Below, one piece after another: positions 30,421 to 35,390 of a stretch of 35,390 nucleotides of DNA. Position 1 is the first letter of the stretch. The number at the start of each line of letters is the position of its first letter. The DNA comes from an uncultured Anaerolineae bacterium (GTDB lineage: Bacteria > Chloroflexota > Anaerolineae > JACIWP01): positions 1-35,390 of the forward strand of contig CALIBQ010000028.1 in NCBI GenBank assembly GCA_938049385.1, read 5' to 3'. The position numbers were made by a program, and so were the translations under genes. A model generated the notes under the pieces. That model ran no database searches, was not told the DNA's origin, and saw only the letters and a program-made list of their open reading frames with translations.

Positions 30421-30903
30421 TTACCAATCCTGCCGGCGGGTTGTTTCCCGCCATTCCCGCTCCATCTCGCGCTCGCTGTCGCGTTTGGCAATCGCCTCCC
30501 GTTTATCGTAGAGCCGTTTGCCGCGCGCCAGCGCAATCTCCACCTTCGCGAGATTGCCTTTCAGGTACATGCGCAGGGGCACGATGGTGTAGCCCTTTTC
30601 CTGCACGCGGCCGGCCAGCCGAGCGATCTCCTGTTTGTGTAGAAGGAGCTTGCGGTCGCGTTTGGGTTCGTGATTCTCGCGCGAGGCCTGCTCATACTGC
30701 GCAATATGGGCGTCCACCAGCCAGGCTTCTCCATCGCGAATCTGGACAAAACTGTCCCGGAGGTTGACGCGGCCGGCCCGCACCGATTTGATTTCTGAGC
30801 CAGTCAGGGCGATGCCGGCCTCAAAGGTCTGTTCCAGGTGATAGTCATGATAGGCTTTGCGGTTGGTGGCGATAACGCGGATCGCCGATTTGTCCTTCGT
30901 CAT
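30421..30903 (-). CDS. smpB: SsrA-binding protein SmpB
   Basis: This 160-residue cytoplasmic protein binds tmRNA and brings it to stalled ribosomes for trans-translation. Visible blocks are NRKAYHDYHLEQTFEAGIALTGSEIKSVRAG, VNLRDSFVQIRDGEAWLVDAHIAQYEQA, the HEPKRDRKLLLHKQEI loop and GYTIVPLRMYLKGNLAKVEIALARGKRLYDKRE. The C-terminal tail, which enters the mRNA channel, is basic/charged as usual. ATG 30903 with GAGGG five bases upstream is preferred over the GTG one codon earlier. Its RNA partner is encoded at 33938-34355, about 3 kb away on the other strand. It lies 12 bases after the first S41 peptidase. Confidence 0.97.
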   Translation of the reverse strand: MTKDKSAIRVIATNRKAYHDYHLEQTFEAGIALTGSEIKSVRAGRVNLRDSFVQIRDGEAWLVDAHIAQYEQASRENHEPKRDRKLLLHKQEIARLAGRVQEKGYTIVPLRMYLKGNLAKVEIALARGKRLYDKREAIAKRDSEREMEREWRETTRRQDW

Positions 30904-30915
30904 CACTGCCCTCGC

Positions 30916-32190
30916 TTACGAAGGGAAATAGACATGCACGGTGGGCAGGAACAAGGCACTGCCGGCGCCGCTGATGCGCTCTTTGAGCACCTCCAGGGCT
31001 TTTTCGAGCTGGGTATCACGGCCGGCCTGATATTCTTCCCAGGACAGCTCGACCTGCACGTCCGGCTCCAGGCCGTTCTTATGGATGTCGCGGCCATTGG
31101 GGGTGAACCAGTGGGCGATGGTGACACGCAGTTGAGAGCCGTCGGAAAGCTCATGCACCTGCTGGACGGAGCCTTTGCCGAATGTCTTGGTGCCGACCAG
31201 GAGGCCGCGTCCGGTGTCCTGGATGGCGCCGGCGACAATCTCCGATGCGCTGGCACTCGCCTGGTTCACAAGGACCACCAAGGGCAGGGAGGGATCGGTG
31301 GCCAGCCCGCCGGCAAGGGCCGGATATTGTTTGGTCGTGCCGTCCTTGGTCCGTTCCTCCACAATGATGCCCCGTCCGACGAACTCACTGCCCACCGAGA
31401 CTGCCACATCCAGCAATCCGCCCGGATTGCCGCGCAGGTCTAGAATGAGACCCTTTGCGCCGTGTTTATGCATTTCTTTCAGCGCTTCCCGAACCTTGTC
31501 GTCGGCCAGGGAGTTGAACTCCCGCAGGCGCAGGTAAAAGATGGTCCCATCCTCCAGCCAGCGGGTCTCGACAGTAGGGATGTCAATACGTTCGCGGGTG
31601 ATTTCCACCGTGAACTGTTCTCCAGTGCTGGGACGGTAGATCAGGAGCTGTACCTTCGTGCCGCGGGGGCCGCGGATTTTGGCCACGGCCTCGACGGTGC
31701 TCCAGCCTTGGATGCTTTCTCCGTCTACCTCCAGCACAATGTCACCCGGCCGTAAGCCGGCGCGGCTGGCCGGGCTGTTCTCGATGGGTTCGACGACGAT
31801 GAGGAAGCCGTTCTCGTCCGTCCGAACCGTTGCCCCGATGCCCTCAAACTGCCCGGAAATGTCCTCGCTCACGATACGCGCAAGCCCCGGGTCCAGCAGA
31901 ACCGTGTTCGGGTCATTCAACCGCTGGAGCACCCCTTTGACAGCATCCCTGGCCGCCTGCTGTGGGTCAGGCAGGTCGCCGTAAAAGCTCCGCTCCAGGA
32001 TATCCCAGGCCTCCCAGAAAAGCCGGAACGCTTTCTCACGCTCTTCCAGCACATCGGCGGAGGGCGTCGGGGTAGGGGAGACAGTCAACCGGCTCGAAAA
32101 GTGGCCGGCGACGAGGCCGGCCATGAAGACCGACGAAAGCAGTACCAGTTCCAGGATTACAATTACAGTTACTTTTATCCCACGCTGCAT
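30916..32190 (-). CDS. S41 family C-terminal processing peptidase (first of tandem pair)
   Basis: This 424-residue membrane-anchored serine peptidase of the CtpA/Tsp type works outside the cytoplasm. An N-terminal helix (VTVIVILELVLLSSVFMAGLVAGHF) is the signal anchor. A PDZ domain follows (IGATVRTDENGFLIVVEPIENSPASRAGLRPGDIVLEVDGESIQGW). The catalytic core has the Ser in NQASASASEIVAGAIQDTGR and the Lys in TKTFGKGSVQQVHELSDGSQLRVTIAHWFTPNG; the dyad is intact. Length is normal. It follows a paralogue by 31 bases and precedes smpB by 12. Confidence 0.94.
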   Translation of the reverse strand: MQRGIKVTVIVILELVLLSSVFMAGLVAGHFSSRLTVSPTPTPSADVLEEREKAFRLFWEAWDILERSFYGDLPDPQQAARDAVKGVLQRLNDPNTVLLDPGLARIVSEDISGQFEGIGATVRTDENGFLIVVEPIENSPASRAGLRPGDIVLEVDGESIQGWSTVEAVAKIRGPRGTKVQLLIYRPSTGEQFTVEITRERIDIPTVETRWLEDGTIFYLRLREFNSLADDKVREALKEMHKHGAKGLILDLRGNPGGLLDVAVSVGSEFVGRGIIVEERTKDGTTKQYPALAGGLATDPSLPLVVLVNQASASASEIVAGAIQDTGRGLLVGTKTFGKGSVQQVHELSDGSQLRVTIAHWFTPNGRDIHKNGLEPDVQVELSWEEYQAGRDTQLEKALEVLKERISGAGSALFLPTVHVYFPS

Positions 32191-32221
32191 GGATACCTAA
32201 CCCCATTGGTCATGAAAAATG

Positions 32222-33463
32222 TCAGGGTGTCTGGGCCATCAAAGCGGCAATGCCGGCGTTCAGCAGTGCGTCCACGCCTTGCTGGCGCTGTTCTTCCGTC
32301 AAGGAAACGCGATGATCTGGCTCAATGCCGGTCCCATCAATAGGCAGTCGCGAAGGCCTCAGCCAGCGAGCCACGGTGATATGGATAGATGAACCATCCG
32401 ATAGGTCGAACACCAACTGCACCGAGCCTTTCCCAAAGGTCTTCTCTCCCACAAGCAGGGCGCGCTGGTGGTCATGCAGGGCGCCGGCGACAATCTCCGC
32501 GGCGCTGGCGGTCCCACCGTTGACCAACACCACCATAGGGATGTCGCCGGCGGTCCCCCCTTGGCGCACAGGATAGCTCTTTTCCTCGCCGCCGCGGCGC
32601 ACCTCGTACATGAGCACGCCGTCCCGCAAGAACTGGCTGGCGACATCCAGGGCGGATTCCAGCAGACCGCCGGGGTTATCCCGCAGATCAAGCACCAAGT
32701 ATTCCATGCCGCGGGCGCGCATCTCCTGCAGTGCGGATTGTACCTCTGCGCCAGTGCGTTCGGTAAACATGGTGATGCGCAGATAGCCGGCGTGCGGTGC
32801 TTGGTCGTCCAGCATGCGCCATTCTACGGACGGCGTCTGGTACTCTTGGCGGGTGATGGTGAAGCTGAGCCGCCGGCCATCGCGCTCCACGACGATACGC
32901 ACCGGGGTTCCGATAGGTCCCCGCACGAGCGCCGCCACTTGATCAATGGTCATAGTTTCGGTCAGCACTACATCGTCCACCTGCACGAGCACGTCATCTT
33001 CCTGGACGCCGGCGCTCGCCGCCGGCCCGTCGGGATGCGGTTTGAGCACGAAGCGTCGGTCCGTCTCCCGCTGATAGAGCCAGACGCCGATGCCGCCGAA
33101 GCGGCCGCGGTGTTCATCGCGTTCCAGCTCGCGGCTGGCCGGCTCCACGAAAGTGGTGTACGGGTCGCGCAGTTCCTGCAGGGCGCCCTTGAGCGCGCCG
33201 TAGGCCACCTGCTGTGGGGCCGGGAGATCGCCCAGGAAATGCTGTTTGACGAGGTGCCATGCCTCCCAAAAGATGGCAAAGGCGCCGGCCTCTTCCTCGT
33301 CAGGCTGAGTAGGGTCCAGCAGGACGATTTGCTGGCCGGGGGTACTGGAGGCGGTGCGGCTTTCGGCCAGGACCATATGCGCGGCGAAGCCGGCGGAGAA
33401 GGCCGCCGCCACCGCCAGCAGACACAATAAAATGACGGCCAGGGCTTTCAGGGTTTGCCGCAT
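32222..33463 (-). CDS. S41 family C-terminal processing peptidase (second of tandem pair)
   Basis: This 413-residue paralogue of the neighbouring gene has the same plan. It has an N-terminal signal anchor (LKALAVILLCLLAVAAAFSAGFAAHM), then a PDZ domain (GGIGVWLYQRETDRRFVLKPHPDGPAASAGVQEDDVLVQVDDVV). The Ser of NGGTASAAEIVAGALHDHQR and the Lys of EKTFGKGSVQLVFDLSDGSSIHITVARW complete the dyad. The frame is open 74 codons farther upstream, but that extension is translated repeat DNA (CLRRLREAC also occurs in the repeat at 2581), so start 33463 is chosen. GGGAG lies upstream. First gene of the operon, driven by the promoter at 33506-33534. Confidence 0.94.
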   Translation of the reverse strand: MRQTLKALAVILLCLLAVAAAFSAGFAAHMVLAESRTASSTPGQQIVLLDPTQPDEEEAGAFAIFWEAWHLVKQHFLGDLPAPQQVAYGALKGALQELRDPYTTFVEPASRELERDEHRGRFGGIGVWLYQRETDRRFVLKPHPDGPAASAGVQEDDVLVQVDDVVLTETMTIDQVAALVRGPIGTPVRIVVERDGRRLSFTITRQEYQTPSVEWRMLDDQAPHAGYLRITMFTERTGAEVQSALQEMRARGMEYLVLDLRDNPGGLLESALDVASQFLRDGVLMYEVRRGGEEKSYPVRQGGTAGDIPMVVLVNGGTASAAEIVAGALHDHQRALLVGEKTFGKGSVQLVFDLSDGSSIHITVARWLRPSRLPIDGTGIEPDHRVSLTEEQRQQGVDALLNAGIAALMAQTP

Positions 33464-33505
33464 AAGCGGTACTCTCCCGTGTGAGAGCGTATCATTGTGC
33501 ACCGC

Positions 33506-33534
33506 ATTGTAGCACAGGAGGGCCGGCGGGGCAA
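33506..33534 (-). promoter_or_regulatory. Promoter of the S41-S41-smpB operon
   Basis: Minus-strand TTGCCC (33534-33529), 17-base spacer and TACAAT (33511-33506) with TGC before it (extended -10), about 43 bases upstream of the second S41 gene's ATG. Confidence 0.65.
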
Positions 33535-33552
33535 AGACTCCCCAACTCTCTT

Positions 33553-33632
33553 CGCGCCTGGCGGCCGAAGCCACGGCAACAACTGCGAAGCTTGCGCAGG
33601 CTTCGCGAAGTCGACGCAGGCAGGCAGTTTGC
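33553..33632 (-). repeat. Dispersed repeat family 2 (copy C, inverted)
   Basis: The reverse complement matches 2591-2670: AAACTGC, CTGCGTCGACTTCGCGAAG and GCCGTGGCTTCGGCCGCCAGG align with copy B at about 80% identity by eye. The central palindrome CTTCGCGAAG is perfect here. Confidence 0.7.
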
Positions 33633-33653
33633 CGGCGGCTGGAAGCCGCCGGC
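33631..33653. repeat. Perfect hairpin linking the repeat copies
   Basis: GCCGGCGGCT, a GGA loop and AGCCGCCGGC form a perfect 10-bp stem between repeat copies C and F. No T-run follows, so it is probably part of the repeat mosaic and not a terminator. Confidence 0.6.
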
Positions 33654-33656
33654 TTA

Positions 33657-33806
33657 GGAGGCGAAGCCCCGCAGGGGCTTGGCACCGTAAGCCTGGTGCT
33701 TCAGCGCCAGGCGAAGTGCAAGATGGAATGGGGCCACAGCGTCTTCGAATCATAGTGCTGTGCCGCCCCAACCCCAAGACTGTTGCGGGAATAAAATTCC
33801 CATAAG
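33657..33806 (-). repeat. Dispersed structured repeat family 1 (copy F, inverted)
   Basis: The reverse complement aligns over its whole length with 8601-8744. It holds the AAGCCCC-GCA-GGGGCTT hairpin (33664-33680) and the near-palindrome GCCTGG...CCAGGC (33691-33712), identical to the other copy. The rest is diverged but alignable, including a shared TTATGG-AATTT end. Confidence 0.75.
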
Positions 33807-33808
33807 CC

Positions 33809-33890
33809 GCGACAGCATCTGCGAAGTCGGCACAGGCCGGCTTCGCAAACACAGCCGCCGTTTCAACTACCGAGCTTTTTTAACACCTCA
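33809..33890 (-). repeat. Dispersed repeat family 2 (copy D, partial and rearranged)
   Basis: GCGAAGTCGGCACAGGC and GTTTCAACTACC match the reverse complement of copy B (2584-2615). TTTTTTAACACCTCA (plus strand) then matches the direct end of copy B, so the copy is rearranged. It ends 5 bases before the tmRNA -35 box. Confidence 0.55.
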
Positions 33891-33894
33891 CATC

Positions 33895-33923
33895 TTGCTT
33901 TTTCGCTGGAAAGGCAGTATAAT
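33895..33923 (+). promoter_or_regulatory. tmRNA promoter
   Basis: TTGCTT (33895-33900), 17-base spacer and a perfect TATAAT (33918-33923), placed 14 bases before the mature tmRNA 5' end. Confidence 0.85.
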
Positions 33924-33937
33924 ATAGGTGTCATCAT

Positions 33938-34355
33938 GGGGATGCACGGATTCGACGGGGAAGGCTGGTCACGGATGGCAAGCCGAGGTGCTCATCCTCG
34001 TTAATCCTGAGCAAAACAAACAAGTGCCAAAAACACTGTAAAGCCGGTGTTTGCGTTCCCCAAGATGGCCGCGAGCGTCGCTCTCGCTGCCTAATCCGAG
34101 GGTGAACCGACGCCTCAGTCACCAACAAGAGTGACTGCGTCCACCCCGTCCTCTCCTCGTCGGGATGGGAGTGGGCGTGAGAGCAGGCGAGGTGCGGATG
34201 GAGGGACGCCGATATCCCCATCCTAAGACCTATCGGCTGGCCTGATGACCCTGTGTCAGTCCGGTGCCGTCAGGCGAGATCCAAAGACTGACGAAGCTTG
34301 TACAACCGTCCGTGGCCGAATTCTTCGGACGCGGGTTCGATTCCCGCCATCTCCA
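33938..34355 (+). ncRNA. ssrA: Transfer-messenger RNA (tmRNA)
   Basis: One-piece tmRNA. The 5' end GGGGATGCACGGATTCGACGGGG pairs with CATCTCC (34348-34354) in a 7-bp acceptor stem. The T arm is GCGGG-TTCGATT-CCCGC, and the discriminator A is at 34355. The encoded next bases are CCT, so the 3' CCA must be completed by nucleotidyltransferase. The tag frame opens after an in-frame TGA, at GCA 34011 (AKQTSAKNT...) or at the later GCC 34026 (AKNTV...). It ends ASVALAA-TAA (34092-34094), giving 27 or 22 residues. The VALAA end is the usual ClpXP-type degradation signal. Pseudoknot-rich sequence follows the tag. It works with SmpB (30421-30903). It has its own promoter and terminator. Confidence 0.95.
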
Positions 34356-34359
34356 CCTG

Positions 34360-34395
34360 GGCCGCTTGAGCGTTATCAAGCGGCCTTGTCTTTTT
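34360..34395 (+). terminator. Intrinsic terminator after tmRNA
   Basis: A perfect 10-bp stem GGCCGCTTGA/TCAAGCGGCC with loop GCGTTA is followed by TTGTCTTTTT. It begins five bases after the mature tmRNA end. Confidence 0.92.
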
Positions 34396-34436
34396 CACCG
34401 CGCGGATATTTTGCATGCTTGGAGGGGAGTGTGCAC

Positions 34437-35324
34437 ATGGAAGCGCCGAAGATCGCCGTCATCGGCGGCACAGGGGTGTATGATTTCAGCGGGCTGGAGG
34501 ATATCGAGGAATATTATCCTGTTACGCCCTTCGGCCGGCCCTCCGACGTCATCCGCATCGGCACGCTGGAAGGCGAGCGCGTCGCCTTCCTGGCACGCCA
34601 TGCCAGGGGGCACCGCTTGCTCCCTGGTGAAATCCCCTTCCGCGCCAATATCTGGGCGCTGAAATCGCTGGGTGTGGAGCGGATCATCGCCATCAGCGCC
34701 TGCGGCTCCATGAAAGAGGCCTACAAGCCCGGCGATATCGTCATCCCGGACCAGGTTTTCGACCGCACCCGCCGGCGCGAACCCTCCTTCTTCGGAGAAG
34801 GGCTGGTGGCCCATATCTCCTTCGCTGATCCATTCTGCCCCCAGATGAGCCAATGGGTCGGGGACGCGGTGGAGGCGGCTGGCGGCACCGTCCATCGCGG
34901 CGGCATCTACCTGATTATCGAAGGCCCGCGCTTTTCCTCGCGCGGAGAATCCATTATCTTCCGGCAGTGGGGGGTAGATATCATCGGCATGACCATCATC
35001 CCCGAGGCACAGTTGGCGCGCGAGGCGGAGATGTGCTATGCCGTCATGGCACACGTCACCGATTACGACTGCTGGCATGAGACGGAAGAGGCGGTCTGTG
35101 TGGAGCTGGTGTTTGAGACGCTGGCGCGCAACGCCGAGCTGGCACAGAGGGCGGTGCGGGAACTGGTGCACCGGCTCCATGCTGAGCGGCCGGCGCGCAC
35201 CTGCGCCTGCGGCGATGCACTGCGCACCGCGCTGGTAACGCCGCTGGATCAAGTGCCCGAAGCGACCCGGGAAAAGCTTGCTCCCATCCTGGCGAAATAT
35301 CTGCACGCGGCCGGCAAGGTATAG
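34437..35324 (+). CDS. mtaP: S-methyl-5'-thioadenosine phosphorylase
   Basis: This 295-residue cytoplasmic enzyme splits methylthioadenosine (a by-product of polyamine and other SAM-using reactions) with phosphate, giving adenine and methylthioribose-1-phosphate. The phosphate-site motif IAVIGGTGVYDFSG opens the protein. ARHARGHRLLPGEIPFRANIWALKSLGVERIIAISACGSM follows. Further blocks are EGPRFSSRGES, IIGMTIIPEAQLAREAEMCYAVMAHVTDYDCWHETEE and a C-terminal CACGDALRTAL. The VTDYDCWH block is characteristic of MTAP and its close homologue MTI phosphorylase. ATG 34437 follows GGAGGGGAG, and the upstream open frame crosses the tmRNA and is not coding. It is placed beside the tmRNA by chance or local synteny. 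Confidence 0.93.
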   Translation: MEAPKIAVIGGTGVYDFSGLEDIEEYYPVTPFGRPSDVIRIGTLEGERVAFLARHARGHRLLPGEIPFRANIWALKSLGVERIIAISACGSMKEAYKPGDIVIPDQVFDRTRRREPSFFGEGLVAHISFADPFCPQMSQWVGDAVEAAGGTVHRGGIYLIIEGPRFSSRGESIIFRQWGVDIIGMTIIPEAQLAREAEMCYAVMAHVTDYDCWHETEEAVCVELVFETLARNAELAQRAVRELVHRLHAERPARTCACGDALRTALVTPLDQVPEATREKLAPILAKYLHAAGKV

Positions 35325-35358
35325 GCTGGGTCCGGCCCCTTTGCCAGCACGCGACGCG

Positions 35359-35390
35359 CGACAAGCCGGCATGTTCGGGCCGGCTTGTCG
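35359..35390. terminator. Probable terminator hairpin after mtaP, cut by the window end
   Basis: A perfect 12-bp stem, CGACAAGCCGGC (35359-35370) with GCCGGCTTGTCG (35379-35390) and an 8-base loop, 34 bases after the mtaP stop. Any T-run would lie outside the window. Confidence 0.6.

Noticed and set aside
33464-33685. N-terminal extension of the second S41 peptidase
   Set aside because: It is encoded by repeat DNA and lies upstream of the promoter at 33506-33534; the signal anchor begins at 33463.
34331-34357. A separate tRNA ending in GGGTTCGATTCCCGCC
   Set aside because: The T arm and acceptor pair with the GGGGATG at 33938, and the intervening 350 bases encode a tag, so it is the 3' part of the tmRNA.

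Overview
The window reads as chromosomal DNA from an anaerobic, GC-rich bacterium, most likely a member of the Chloroflexota (Anaerolineae-like). This is an inference from gene content and style: Wood-Ljungdahl accessory genes, Pro/Thr-rich secreted proteins, an FAD/folate-type tRNA methyltransferase (TrmFO), S41 peptidases, and an extreme density of the palindrome GCCGGC. No rRNA or tRNA, CRISPR array, phage or transposase gene was seen. The only RNA gene found is a tmRNA.

Layout. 1-1953: end of a dispersed repeat, then cooC and acsE (CODH/acetyl-CoA synthase maturation and methyl transfer), closed by a strong terminator. 2041-3717: a 5'-truncated glutamine amidotransferase remnant, a full repeat copy, and a secreted DNRLRE-domain protein. 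3704-8513 (minus): an apparent operon of a Tat-exported DUF362 lipoprotein, a membrane polyferredoxin resembling a NapH-NapG fusion, a YkvA/DUF1232 protein, a class II aldolase and a MEDS-Hpt signalling protein. 8590-8880: a structured repeat joined to the tail of a response regulator. 8882-10976 (minus): malQ and a small Fe-S protein. 11199-12371: a lysine/saccharopine dehydrogenase-like enzyme. 12533-16452: a three-subunit molybdenum hydroxylase with promoter and terminator. 16468-18476 (minus): degV and a GNAT-like gene. 18602-18689: two mirror-image divergent promoters. 18719-22159 (plus): an 8-oxoguanine deaminase-like amidohydrolase, asnS and a broken SDR gene. 22164-23504 (minus): a solitary DNA methyltransferase. 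23701-29582 (plus): trmFO, then an M28 peptidase/histidine kinase/lipoprotein operon, then hflX. 29587-33463 (minus): two tandem S41 peptidases, smpB and an unknown gene. 33506-33923: a mosaic of repeats. 33938-35324 (plus): tmRNA with its own promoter and terminator, then mtaP.

How genes work together. CooC and AcsE serve the acetyl-CoA pathway, and the small Fe-S protein at 8882 carries a cluster motif like that of the corrinoid Fe-S protein. The Mo hydroxylase, the 8-oxoguanine-deaminase-like enzyme and MTAP suggest purine or nucleoside salvage and oxidation. SmpB and tmRNA form the trans-translation pair, encoded about 3 kb apart and separated by two secreted-type proteases. The DUF362/polyferredoxin operon looks like a membrane electron-transfer module.

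The most unusual signals are: the genome-style over-representation of GCCGGC with a solitary methyltransferase nearby; two families of structured intergenic repeats; the symmetric divergent promoter pair with a perfect 11-bp inverted repeat; the polyferredoxin fusion with an internal twin-arginine-like segment; and the in-frame amber codon in an SDR gene.
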